NCBI GenBank assembly: GCA_013396655.1
Contig: WBMV01005093.1
Coordinates: 372,001 to 436,000 of the forward strand
From: Campylorhamphus procurvoides
Taxonomy: Eukaryota > Chordata > Aves > Passeriformes > Dendrocolaptidae
Length of the DNA: 64,000 bases
Direction of reading: 5' to 3'
In this document: in pieces, positions 1 through 11,395 of the stretch
Numbering within the stretch: position 1 is the first letter of the stretch
Layout of the letters: each line of letters begins with the position of its first letter
Translations under genes and position numbers: made by a program
The notes under the pieces: model-generated
Database searches by the model: none
Told to the model about the DNA's origin: nothing
The model's input: the letters and a program-made list of their open reading frames with translations, nothing else

Positions 1-121
1 CTGAGAACAGGCTATGGATTTTTTTTTAATCTGAACTAGCGTCTATATCTGAATTCCTTTAAATTAAGTGATCCAATTTGGTGCGTTTTTGCTGAAATGA
101 TGTGATCCTAAAGGCAAGTTC

Positions 122-149
122 CCTTCATTGACAGCTTCATCAATGAAGG
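122..149. repeat. perfect 10-bp inverted repeat
   Basis: CCTTCATTGA is followed after an 8-base loop by its exact reverse complement. It could form a hairpin. No wider element or poly-T track marks it as a terminator or RNA gene, so it may be chance in AT-rich DNA. Confidence 0.6.
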
Positions 150-169
150 CAATTAGGCAATGCTTACAC

Positions 170-170
<1 letters not shown>

Positions 171-203
<33 letters not shown>
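171..203. repeat. (AAT)n microsatellite
   Basis: About eleven uninterrupted ATA/AAT units. A shorter run of the same trinucleotide lies at 299-320, about 100 bases away, so the two may be one locus split by drift. Confidence 0.95.
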
Positions 204-298
204 GTAATGGCTAGGCTATGCGAATTAAGATTTGGGAAGGTCTCTACCAACGTTTGTGGCAAGCATGCTAATGGCTAAGAAGGCCAATGTGAGACAGG

Positions 299-320
299 TA
301 ATAATAATAATAATAATAAC
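299..320. repeat. second (AAT)n run
   Basis: Seven units of the same trinucleotide as at 171-203, ending in AAC. Confidence 0.9.
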
Positions 321-3300
321 GATGACTGTCTTGAACATCATCCATGGGTTTGGGTGGTTTTTTTGAGGAACAACAGTCATATGTTTTCTTTTCAAAAATG
401 TTACTGATATGCTTCCTAGAATGAAAAAACAATGTGTTAGTAATAGGCTGGGGCCTTTTCCTCTACAAACATAAACATGAGGCAAAATTTCTTTGCTGAA
501 TGAAAGCAAAGGATGCATCTGCTGGAGGATATTTGATTTTCTTTCTCCAGAAAGGTTCCCAACCTCAATATCATTTATCACTGCATCATTGTACTGAACA
601 CACTGAGACAATGTTGAGGTTATTTAAAATGCATTGTATGCTTAGTGTTTGTGCATGGTTGTTACAGCAGTTTTTGTCTACGTAGGGCTGTTAGCTGCAG
701 ATTCCACTACATTTACTTTGCAGTGCCATAATGTAGATTTTCCTTTCCTCTAGTGTTTTCCTGGTCTCCAATCAGAATTCCCACATTACAGGTAATATAG
801 CAGGTTTATCCTGATCATTAAGTGAATATATAGAGGGTGATTTCTGCTGTATGGGGTATTCATCTTATGGGAAAGGTAATGCATATAATAGTAATGTATG
901 AGTGCAATGCAGTATCTAAAGATATATACCCTCAGGAGGCAATTTATCTGAAGAGCTGTTTTTCTGGTGTTCATTCATTTGTGTGAAGATGGTATTCCCA
1001 GACTGAAAATGAAGCAAATGAAGAGACTTCCCTGGTGCAAAGTGATGGATGATGATTTTGTTGCTACTGTCAAGAGATGCATTAGACTAGCTTTCTCATT
1101 CCGAAAATGCTAGATGAAAAGGGATTAATTTCATGACCATTTGGGAGACTGAATTTCCATTCTTAATTATAAAATAATGCCCTATTATAATTTTCTCTGA
1201 GGTACCTTGATGATTGAAGCTGAGTTACTTGACTCAGGGACACAAAGAGGTTCCAGAAGGCCCAAAGGTAAAACTTGAGGCACATGATTTACATAGCAGG
1301 ATGTACCATACCATGAAATTCCAAGCTTCTTTCACAACAGGAACCCAAGGTAGACTGTCTCCCTGACCCCTTCCCTGCCTGTCCTGGTAAGAATGGATTT
1401 TTGAAAAAGAGATGCATGTTGGGAATTCAAAAGTGAGTTCCATGATCCAAAAATATAATTCACCAGAGAAACCATGGAATTAAATTTCTCACTTCTTTCT
1501 TTGACATGTGAGCCTGTACTTTTCCAAGACTGACATATGTTTTTATATGGAATATTTTATATACAGCATCAATATTATTTTCCTACCCAAGACAACCAGT
1601 TTGTGTTGTTAACCCTTTGCTCAGAAGAGAGAAGGTTAAAGTTCTCTGAAATCAGGCAAGGCATCAATGATGAGATTTAACTGACTAATTCCAGCATCAT
1701 TTTAGAGACACTAAACCATCCTCTATGTCCTGTAGTTGCAGGCCTAGCAGGTTGGGCCCATGGGCCCAGTGCCATCCCTATCAGAACTCTGAGGATTTAC
1801 AGTGGCATGAGACATGCCTACCTGAATGCAACTGAGTCTGGTTCTCATAAATATAGAGATGAGTTTGAGTCAGGGAGTGTGTTTAAGGGGGAGAAAGTTC
1901 AGCTCTTTGGCATTGTTGTTTGGTGTCACTATATTGGCATCATCAAAAACACACTCAGCCTGTGTGATATTCCCTGGTGAGAAGCACTGGTGAGATCTAA
2001 GGCTGTGCCTCATAAATATGTCCTGACTGACAGGTATTTTGTGGTTTTGAGGTTTGGGCTTTTTAGTTTGTGTACCAAGAATGCCTGAGTGGTAAGTGAC
2101 AGTTGTGTTGATTTTAGAAGTAGTAAATTATAATGACTTACCATGCTGAGTTTCCGTCTAATGTAATATGATGCGGTGCAAGGATTACCCAACATAAACG
2201 GATGCTCAGTTCTGAATTTTCATGAAACTAATGGATATGGCTATACTTCCCTGAGAGCCAGTGATGGATGAGGTCAGGTTTTACTAACATTCTCTGATGC
2301 ATGGTACTACATTTCTTTAATATAAACTAATCCATATCAAGCCATATCCTTGACTCTGTTTGATATATGAGTTTGGGTTTTTCCCTTTTTGGACATGATG
2401 GGAATACACAGACACCTTTTTCAGTTGTGCAGTCTCAAATGGTGTTGCACTTCTCCATGCTCAGAGAAACTCATTCTCATGCCTCTCTAATTATTAAGGA
2501 GTTGCAAGGGTTTTGTGGGTTTTTTTGTTTGTGGTTTGCTTTTTTTTTTTGTACTATGGTAAAACCCATCTGCATGCATTAATAGCTATCAGCAAAAAAT
2601 GAGGTTGTTCCATCATTTATATCAGTAACATCAGCTCACAGGTAACATCTGTCAAGTATGCCAGTCTCATGCAGGCCTAAGTAATAGAGGGGAATATAAT
2701 TTTATTAACCATTTTGGTGCACATGAACAGTTTTCTTGGATATTCAAAAATGCCATATTTCTTCTTAGGTTAGAAGGCTGTTACACATAGCAGGTATTGT
2801 CTGCAGCCCTCAGTCTAATTTAGCATCTTTGTCATTTAGGATGTTTTGCCTTATTAAGCAAATACTGATTCTGTTTATGTCACAGATAAAAAGCATTGCA
2901 CACTACAGATTTTAAAGAAAATGATTGGCAATAAGCTGCATTATTTTTTCCGTTCTCAGACTTAAACAGCTTCTTCAAAATGCAGTTTTCTTTGTTCAAC
3001 TCTTATCAGGGAGTTGAGGCCTCAAACATCATTTGGCATCAGAGAAATCCAGCTCTGTGTGGACTTTTTCACCTAAAGGGACAAGTGACACATTTAACAT
3101 GCACAAGGGCATTTTAACTTAGTTTTGGCTGTTGTGACCTATAGTCTCTGGATCTGCCAACAATTATCTTGAATAATGGAATTTTTGTTGGAAAACTGAG
3201 GAAAGGTGAGTAAAGGTGCAGTAGTCTGAAACCATTTCTGTGTCTGGACAGTACACTGGATCCTACTGTTGTTAGCGTTTATTATGGATTTAGCCTACAG

Positions 3301-5020
3301 TAAAAGCTTTTGGATAAACTTTTGTGGTTACAGTTCCAAATGACCTCTCTGTTCCTCAAGGCCTCAGTCTCGCCACTGTCTGATGGTCTGACTCAGACTT
3401 TTGACTATGCAGCTGTAAAGAATGGATGGATTCAAGACTTCCACTCAGACCTTCCGATTCAATAGGGTACTGAGGACAGACATCTTTACATTTCTGCTGC
3501 TAAATCTCTTTCCACTGGTTATCTCAGGCTGACCAATATTTAAAAGAATAGTAGATAGTCTTTTCTACTAGTCCAAAAAAATCCTCTAAGCTTAAAAGTG
3601 ATGCACAAAGTGGACCCCCATATCCATTTTTCAGCTGCCTCAGCCTTATAAGAAATTATATTTCTTTGGATGCTGGTAACTTCTGTTCCTTGGGAACCCA
3701 GGTGAGGGAGATGCCCATACTGTGCATACTTTAGTGGATACTAAAGTTATCTAAGCTTGTGCCATACCAGCTACTTTTGGAATAGCAAGCAATTTAGTCA
3801 TGTAGATATCACATGACTAAAGAATACTGCTGTGGGCTGGTTAACATCAAATGAGATGGAAAACACAATTAAAATGGCTCTACTGCTTCCAGGCCCATGT
3901 CAGTACCTCTTTCCAGTGCGGCATCACGTCATGCTTGTGGCAGCAGGTACAAAGTTGCCCCAGGTAGTTTTGTACAGAATTCATGCAGGATATATTTCTC
4001 TTTTCTGTCTTTGCATGAGACACCAGTGATGATACTTACCACTATAAAGTTACTCAATTCTATAATTACATCTTTTGGGATGACATATAATTTCACTTGG
4101 TTGTTTTTACCAGTTCTTCAGAAAATTACAGCCTCATACAACATACACTATGAAAAATAACTGGTTCACACTTTATCTTGGAGAACCACAAATCTGAATT
4201 ACCATTTATAGTGTAAATATGGAATAGTAGATAAAATCAACCTCTTTGGATCTGGAAAAGAATTCACATGATTTTAAGCAAAGCAGTCAGTCAGTTGTAG
4301 TTCTTTTCAGCCATGAAATCATGGCATGATATCACTGGCATTGCTTTAAGCTTTGCATCGCTATAGTTATTAATTAATTTCATAACTCAACAATCTCAAT
4401 CTCACAAAACTCTGCTACACACCAAAGCTCTCTTACCAGCACTGTTGTGCTTTAGAAGGATGTGAAGCAAGCTGTGCATGTTTCTCACCTCCTTTTTTAT
4501 TGGGCATTTGCCATTATTTGACAGGGAAGGAACGCAAGTTCCAGCATTGTTCTCAGGAGAGACAGATGTGATGTATCACCTTACATTAGTGAAATCCAGT
4601 TTCCTGCACTAGCTTTAAATCAAGTAATCCAGATATAAAATGATTCATGAAACAGAGCTTTTCTAGAACAAACAGCTCCATGAAGGAGGGTTTTACTGAT
4701 TAAGTCTGATGGATGATATTCTGGCTTTTATATCTACAGTGTTATGTGAGAACCAGTGTTGTGAGAGAAAAAAGTGAAGCAGGATGGACTTCTTAACAGG
4801 CACTGACAAATGTGATTTCTTCCACGTTGTACGCATTGTAGAGGAAATTTCCTTGCTGGGAAAGAATTCAGGTGTTTTTCTCATATGAAGTGCTTTGTCA
4901 ATCTACATTTCTTGAATTTGAGAAGCACATACAAGGTCAGAGTAAATAAACTACCAGTATTTGTTGTTGTTTTGTCCCACAGCGTATGATGGTGTGTGCT
5001 GTTAACGCACTTAGCAGGAC
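321..5020. other. AT-rich unique stretch, no gene seen
   Basis: Open frames here are short (under about 90 codons) and none resembles a known protein. A poly-T rich run lies near 2520-2552. No repeat family was recognised. It is best read as intergenic or intronic DNA. Confidence 0.6.
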
Positions 5021-5031
5021 TTAATTCCAAC

Positions 5032-5221
5032 TCCTCGGTGTAGCAGAGCAGTCGGGAATGCCCGGCAGCATCCCGGCAGCATCCCGGCAGCGGCGGCAGT
5101 GCCATTCTTCCGGCTGTGCTGACCTCTGCTGGTTCTTCCACGAGGCGCGACGTTTTCCCATTCTCGCTCATTTTCAAGCCGCTCGCATCACATTGACGCA
5201 GCGATGATTTTCTTTCACGAA
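5032..5221 (-). promoter_or_regulatory. CpG-dense patch, possible promoter or first exon
   Basis: About 18 CpG dinucleotides fall in 190 bases, far denser than the neighbouring AT-rich DNA. On the minus strand an open frame of 98 codons (5177 down to 4881) begins in the patch. Its ATG has a second in-frame ATG two codons later, and about 50 bases on there is an AG/GTCAGC sequence that could serve as a splice donor. The frame's peptide is not recognised. The patch is too short for a classical CpG island, and no TATA box is evident. It may be a small promoter, a non-coding RNA first exon, or simply a GC-rich remnant. The promoter reading and the strand are inference. Confidence 0.3.
5061..5093. 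repeat. 11-bp tandem repeat, three units
   Basis: CCCGGCAGCAT occurs twice in tandem, followed by a third unit that changes at its end to CGG. It forms the core of the CpG-dense patch, so part of that CpG density comes from this small expansion. Confidence 0.9.
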
Positions 5222-5635
5222 TCAGCTCAGGTTTTTTAAAGCATTTGGTCCACCATACGAAGATGCGATGAACTCAATTTCTCTTGATGCCGTGCTCTGA
5301 AGAGCAGAAGCACAGCCTCAAGCTGTGCTCTTCTTCATCGCTCTGCTTCTTAGTTGCAGACCAAAAGCAAACTTCCTGCTCTCCTTTTCCCAAAAAGCCA
5401 TCGTCCCACGTGCTCTGTGACACCTCAAGGCAGGGAAGCAGGACTTGGGCTCTGTTGTGAGCCAGGCCCTCCCTCCTGACACTCAACTCCATTCCTATTC
5501 AAAGTATGATACTTTACTCTAATTTTGAGAGCTATGTTTGCTGTATGATAATTTCTCTCTGTCAATTTCTGTGTTATTACATTCTCTAAACTTTTTCGGT
5601 GATTCCATTTTAACATGACTTTTGACTAGGGCATG
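5222..5635. other. unique stretch, no gene seen
   Basis: Holds a small hairpin-capable sequence near 5300-5325 (AGCACAGC, five-base loop, GCTGTGCT). Nothing else was recognised. Confidence 0.5.
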
Positions 5636-5922
5636 TAATGACAGAACAAGGGGAAATGGATGGATTTACACTGAAAGAGGGTAGGTTTGGACTGAGTCTA
5701 AGGAAGAAGTTTTACTGTGAGAGTGGTGAGGCACTGGAACACGTTACCCAGAGACACTGTGGGTGCTCTATCCCTGGAAGTGTTCAAGGACAGGTTGGAT
5801 GGGGTTTTGAGCAACCTGGTCTAGAGGAAGGTACCTCCTGCCTGTGGCCAGAGGGTTGGAACTAGATGATCTTTAAGGTCCTGTCAAAGCCAAACCATTC
5901 TTTGATTCTATGATTCTATGAT
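5636..5922 (+). mobile_element. CR1 LINE, 3' end, plus strand
   Basis: This is a 5'-truncated copy of the avian CR1 retrotransposon. The sequence follows the consensus tail as I remember it: a GGGGAAATGG start, the GTGAGGCACTGGAACA segment, the CCATCCCTGGAAGTGTTCAAGG-like segment, then the GGAACTAGATGATCTTTAAGG segment. It ends with a repeated GATTCTATGAT, the hallmark of the CR1 3' terminus. It contains the end of ORF2 and the 3' UTR only, so it is dead. Few differences from the remembered consensus suggest a comparatively young insertion. No target-site duplication was seen, as is usual for CR1. Confidence 0.93.
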
Positions 5923-7309
5923 AACTCTTCCTGTTCTTAATAGAGCAGCTTTATTCATTCGACCAGGTTTATTGTTTAAACTGGCCTTCTCATTCATGCA
6001 ATAGTTCAAAGGTTCAAAATAACAAGGTTTGTTCCAGGCTAGTGGTTCCTGTCTGGCAAAATAATAAAAAGCTCTGCACAGGTACATTCCACATCAGGCA
6101 TTTTCCAGGTTCCATTTTCATTATAATTCATGCCATTTTTTTCTCCAAATACACAAAGAACTACTTTTCAATATCTGAAAAACAGCTATTGATGCTTCAC
6201 TGCAAATACTGGATGTGTAAGGCTCAGGTGAAGCCTGAGTAAGGATTGCAGCTTACACCCCAGAAGAACTTCAACACCTCTACGTGAACATGAGTGTGTG
6301 TTGTATCATAGCCTTCTTTCGAGTAAGGCACCCTGACTATTTCATGGGGTATAACAGCATTTTGGATATGGCTCCTGCAGGTGCCTCTTGTGAAACCAAA
6401 CTCAATTTCTTCCTTTTCCTGGGAAACTGAAATCTCTCTCTTCCTTCAGCATTCAATGAGGAGCTGGATGCCAGGTCTCTGCACCTTTTCTGCCAAGGTT
6501 GTCCAGAGGTACAATGAAGAATTGAGGATTCACTGTGCAAAATGAAGTAGTGTCTTGAAATCTAGTGGTTACCCATTAGGCAATACTTGCATTTTTAATG
6601 AATTTAGTGCTTCAGGATTTGACCTCTAATTAACATCATTGTCCTTTGCTGTTGCCTTTGAGTGTTCTGTTTTATTTTTGGATTTCTCTTTCGGCCCCTT
6701 GCTTCACAAGGAAACATGGAGCATTATTGGCATATGTTAGTTTCTCCAAAAAAAAGAAAATACCTTAACTTTTTTCATTTTTGTTATTAATAATAGGATA
6801 AAAGTAGAATTGTAACCCAAACACTAATAACCATCAAAGAGCATTTGTATAATGATCTGTTTCTAATTTATAACCCTGTCTTTTGACTGTACAATTGCTC
6901 TTTCGTTTGAGTTTCTCTAGAAGAATGATTTTTCTCCTCATCCCTTTGTTTAAGTGGCCACCCCTTCATTCATTTGTTATGTGGATAAAGAGAAGGCTGA
7001 ATCAATTAATCAAAGGTTTGCGGAGCAACACTGAGCAAGGTAAAAGTCGGTTAAATGTTGCTTTCAACATAGAATTGAATCTTAGAAATTCCAAAGCAGG
7101 TGTTTTCTTTTTACAATAGCAACATAGAGGCTGAAAAAAAATTTCTTCTTTTAATTCTTTTGGCATTACCCTTCCTCTGGATCAAACTGAAGAGCTGCAG
7201 TAAAAGTCACGTCTGGAACCTCACATTGAGGCTTACCTGTTAAAACATGATGCTATCATGGGCTTCTGCTTCTGTACCTGTAATTTAGTGAAAGAATAAG
7301 TTAAGGGCA
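5923..7309. other. unique stretch, no gene seen
   Basis: AT-rich, with open frames of at most 78 codons and none recognised. No repeat was identified up to the LTR at 7310. Confidence 0.5.
7305..7309. repeat. target-site duplication, left copy
   Basis: GGGCA directly precedes the TG start of the solo LTR and is repeated exactly at 8059-8063. Confidence 0.8.
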
Positions 7310-8058
7310 TGTCCTAGTTACAGCAGCCAGGACCAGCTTATCACTTGGTGGATGTAATGAAAACTGTGTATTCTACACCCTCCATGTAATTTTTGATGGA
7401 CTGTTAATAATGGATTGTTTGCAGCAGCTGCCCAGGGCACACCTGACACCTCAGGCTACAGGTTGGGTGTTAAAGGACCCTGTGGGATAGTGGAGTGTTC
7501 CTGTCTTCACACCAGTGACTCAGCTGTGATAACTGTCCTCTGAGAAGGCATTGGCACCTTCACACCCAGCCTGAGGGGTCATGTCTGCTAATGCACTGTC
7601 AAAGATTCCAAAAATATTCCATGACTCCAGAGTTAAATCACCCATTGTGAAACTCGCCCTGGGGGAGGTACTGGGTATTCCCACCTGAACCTGAGCATAT
7701 ATAAACCTCAGGTTTTGGGACTTGAATTACCACTCGTGGGAGCCAGAGGAGGACCAGAACCTCAGCAGGACTATGACTGCCACTCTCAGCATGACTGTGA
7801 TCATCATCCTCACCAAGAGGTTTTCCTTTCCTTTTCCTTTGTATTCAGGTGGTCCACGTAGCACTCAACACAGGGGCCAATGAACACCATTCCATTTGTG
7901 CCCCAAGGTACTGGGTTATACATCTGGTTTTTATGGGTTAAAACCAGTTTTTTCTCTATATCACTGTATTTATTACAATCTTTTTAGTAAATTGGAACTC
8001 TGACATGTAATCTGAGTCGGGTTAATTTCTCCTGCCAGTTTACCTTTAAACCAGCATA
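7310..8058 (+). mobile_element. solo LTR of an avian ERVL-like retrovirus
   Basis: This is a full-length solitary LTR of about 749 bases. It begins TGTCCTAG and ends CCAGCATA, where the last bases probably replace an original CA. Both sides carry the same 5-bp sequence GGGCA, which fits insertion with a 5-bp target duplication, the size usual for ERVL. In the plus direction there is a TATA box at 7698-7705, and a degenerate polyadenylation signal near 7985 (AGTAAA, where a family copy would probably have AATAAA). I recall the sequence as a widespread avian LTR, but the family name needs a database search. No internal retroviral sequence adjoins it, so the provirus was lost by LTR-LTR recombination. 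Confidence 0.85.
7698..7705 (+). promoter_or_regulatory. TATA box of the solo LTR
   Basis: TATATAAA lies about 390 bases inside the LTR, a normal place for the U3/R boundary. It would be the core promoter of the ancestral provirus. Present activity is unknown. Confidence 0.6.
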
Positions 8059-8063
8059 GGGCA
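8059..8063. repeat. target-site duplication, right copy
   Basis: GGGCA directly follows the LTR end and matches 7305-7309. Confidence 0.8.
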
Positions 8064-9589
8064 AGAAAGAAGAAAATTTCTAAAGGGTTAATTAATGGCT
8101 ATATAACAAATCCTTGTTACAGCTGTATATTAATTCTTTATTTCAGTGTCTTAGTGTGTACTGTAGCGAAGTCCAGGACTAGAAAATTTTACCGAGCCAG
8201 CTCTTTTCCAGATTTCCCATTAGAGACTTTACTAGACCATGAGAAATTTTAGCTGCAAAGACTAATTTAAAGTAAGAAGGACATCACTGTCAGAGAGTGC
8301 TGAACAGCTAAGGACAATATTGGCACTTGGGAGGATGGGGAACAGAAATGGGATTAGACCCTCCTTGAGCCTAGAACTATGGGAATGAAGTTTCAGACAG
8401 TGAGATGGAAAACTTGTTCAAAAAATGGGACACAACTTTGATCACTATGCTCAACTCAATGCTTGAGGACTAGAAATATATTCAGAAAAAGACTAGGAAG
8501 CAACTGAGAGGAATATCTTGAGCAATTCTTTCCCAGACGGGCTTCTAAATGGATGATTCCTCAAAATTTTCCTGAAGAGTTCATTGCACTTAAATCTCTC
8601 CTATATTATGCACTTGGTCTCAATCAACAGTAGTTTACATTCAAAAATAAAATATTCTCAATTTCTTTATCATCTGAATGCAGAAAATTGCTTCAGCTGC
8701 CACGGAAAGGCAAAGTGATGTTCTTAAAATTTCATTTTGAGACCTGTGTTATTCTACTTTGAAAAAATAATAATTGTGGCTACTCAATTTAATAGTATCT
8801 GATTTCAATTTTCTTTTGTACAGTCATCAGAAGCTAAGTACTGTATGTACCTGAATTCACTGGCACTGATCACAGAGGACTGAGCATACACACTGATCAC
8901 AGTGTAAAGCTGTGTGTAAATACTATTTCTGTATTTTTAGTTGGGCCAAGCTTATATTTAGCCAGGAATGTTCATCACCAACTCATGATACACAGTAAAA
9001 GCAAGAATGATCTTTACGCTTGTTTGCTTTCCGGAATTAGAGAGGAAATTATTTTTCATGGCTCAGTAAAGGTAGTAATAATTACTGACAGGTTTATAAC
9101 AATTCACAGAGAAGGTGTTTGCTGATGGTTGACTGTCCAATGCAGGACCACAAGAAAATTAACTGAATCAGAATAGCAATTCCTGTGTTGTTGCTAAGAA
9201 ATTTGAAAACAGATAAAATGACAAGATTACTGTTGCATAAGGAACAAAAAAGTGTCACAAAATCAAACCAGTTTCAAAAGCATCCTGAGAAGTGACTATC
9301 TACTGTTCTGCCTCAAGACTGGATCAAGCACTCAGCCACTCCTGACAGATGTTCATCTTACCTGTTTCTATAAGACTTTCAGTGATGCATACTCCATGAC
9401 AAAGAAGCACCTTCCTGGGCTTCTGCAAAATAAGGGTTTCCCTAAAATATAACCTAAACCTTCCTTACTGTATTCAGGCACTCTACTTCTCCACAACCTT
9501 CCTTTGAGAGGAAGAACAGATTTTTCTTTTCCTTTTTCTGCACCAGTATTTCCCAGCCCTCACCATCTTCTCTTTTTTAGGCTATCAAC
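8064..9589. other. unique stretch, no gene seen
   Basis: AT-rich DNA without a recognised repeat. The open frame at 9252-9452 (66 codons) is not recognised. Confidence 0.5.
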
Positions 9590-10545
9590 GTCACATCACC
9601 TTGTCTTCCATGTCTCACAGACTTCTGACCATTCTTGGTCTCCTCTGAGTTTTCTCCAGTTAGCCCAGATCTCCCTTGGAGTGTGATACTTGAATCTGGA
9701 CACCGTGCTCCAGCTGAGGTCTTAGTATAAAAAAAAAATAAAAAAAAAATCGTAGATCCTACATCCTGCAGATTTCTCTCTAGTTTGCGGTGTATATTTG
9801 CCTTTCCTTTCATAACATGCCAATGTTGTATCATAGTCAGCTCACAAACCCCACACCCTCTTCTGGAGAACTGATTCTTAACCAATTAAGGTTAGGGTAC
9901 CTAATCTTACTCTATTCATGTCTTTTAAAATACTTCAGTCTAAATGCAGTATTTTGCATCTTTTTTTTTCTATTGCTTTTATTCTGTTTTCTTTTCCAAA
10001 CAATTATGAGAAGTTTTCCAGTCATTCTCTTTCTTCTCCAAGTGCTTCTCATCATAACAGTATCTGAAAGCTTAAAACCTAGTGTATTATTCCTTATGGA
10101 TCATCTAAATTATTAAGGAAGATACTGAATAATACCAGACCCTTGCAGAATTAAACTCTATATACCCTTGGATTTTGCCAGGGAATTGCTCAGTTAACTA
10201 AATTGTAAATACTGTGTTTTCTGGGCAGTATTGTAACTGTTTTATATGACTTACATGTAAATCTTGCTTTCTTAAAATTATTTGAGAATTAATGTCAAAA
10301 AATTTGCTAAAATCACTGTATATGACACCACTCTCACTTACTTATCAGGCCTAGTGTCCTACAGTAAAGTAAATTAGATGGATTTGGTATGATTAGCTAA
10401 TGACTATTGTGGGTTGTTGTGGATTGTTCTTTTTTCTTATGTTCCAAGCACTAATAAATATTCTATTTGTTCCAGTACTTGTAAGGAAATCAAAATTAGG
10501 TGAATGGATATATTTTTCTCATTTTTTAAATCTGTGTGCTCTGGT
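9590..10545 (-). mobile_element. ancient, decayed CR1-like LINE, minus strand
   Basis: Read on the plus strand, the order of weakly preserved segments follows the reverse complement of an old CR1. There is a TCTCCTCTGAG...CTCCAG block, then TCTGGACACCGTGCTCCAGCTGAGG at 9695-9719. Later come a TTTTGCATCT block near 9951, a GCTAAAATCACTGTATATGACACC-like block near 10305-10328, and a GTTCCAGTACTT block near 10470. The copy is heavily mutated, with an A-rich insertion at 9728-9749 and many stops. It is far more diverged than the CR1 at 5636, so it belongs to an older subfamily. Boundaries are approximate. Confidence 0.6.
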
Positions 10546-11068
10546 GTTACAACATCATAAGCATCTTCACAAACTCTCAAGGAGTCGTAGTTGAGAGATT
10601 CTGAGTCAGTTTCGTAGGTACTCCACTAAGCAACTTACAGGCCTCTAGTCGGAAAACACCCTGATATCTACCCACTCTGCTCGAGTATTGCTTAGTTACC
10701 TGTCCACAGTAACATGGCAGAAAATGAGGTATTATGGATTTGGTTTGAAAAGGACTACTATTATCTGTGCCCATTGATTTCAGCCTGTTTCAAGAGAGGT
10801 ACATAACTTCATGACTGTGAAGAGAATAACAACTTGTCTGCCTCTCTGTTTTCAGTACATTAATGGAACTGTATTAAGAATATTTCAACATGTCGGAGCT
10901 CCAATCTAATGTTCCAAACTTCTATACCCTCAGTTGCAGCACATATTTTCAGTCAGATTTCCTCGCTGCAAGAGGTGTAGAATTGCTAGAGCTAATTTTG
11001 TCATCTCTGAAAACAAGAATATGTAGATGCCTGTTGTCCAAGATGACTGACTGCACATCCTGCAGATG
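10546..11068. other. unique stretch, no gene seen
   Basis: No repeat or gene recognised. A pyrimidine-rich TTTTCAG before 10855 resembles a splice acceptor, but no exon could be defined after it. Confidence 0.4.
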
Positions 11069-11395
11069 TGTGCTGGGTTGACCTTGGCTGGATGCCAGGT
11101 GCTCACCAAAGCCACTCTATCACTCCCCTCTTCAGATGGACAGGAGAGAGAAAATGTAACAAAAACCTTAGGGGTTAAGATAAGGACAGGGAGATATCAC
11201 TCAGTGATTACTGTCATGGAAAAAAACCCTTCTTAAATATGTTACCCCAGAGACACTATCCCTGCTGCTATTGGGCTGGACTTGGCCAGCAGCAGATACT
11301 TCTTGGAGCTGTCTCGCATTGGCTCTATCAAACAAAAGGGGAAGCTTCTGGCACCTTCTCACAGCAGCCACCCCTCAGGCCCTCACTGCTACCTG
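11069..11395 (-). mobile_element. avian LTR, internally deleted, minus strand
   Basis: The left end, TGTGCTGGGTTGACCTTGG, is the U5 end of a common avian LTR read backwards. It continues with the GGACAGGAGAGAGAAAATGTAAC and AAGATAAGGACAGGGAGA segments. Around 11221-11245 it jumps to the CCCTTCTTAAATATGTTA segment, which in copies I remember lies several hundred bases further on. It then runs through the ATTGGGCTGGACTTGGCCAGCAG and GCATTGGCTCTATC segments. The central U3 part is therefore missing. The sense direction is taken as minus, by analogy with the related LTR at 18268-18839. Confidence 0.7.
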
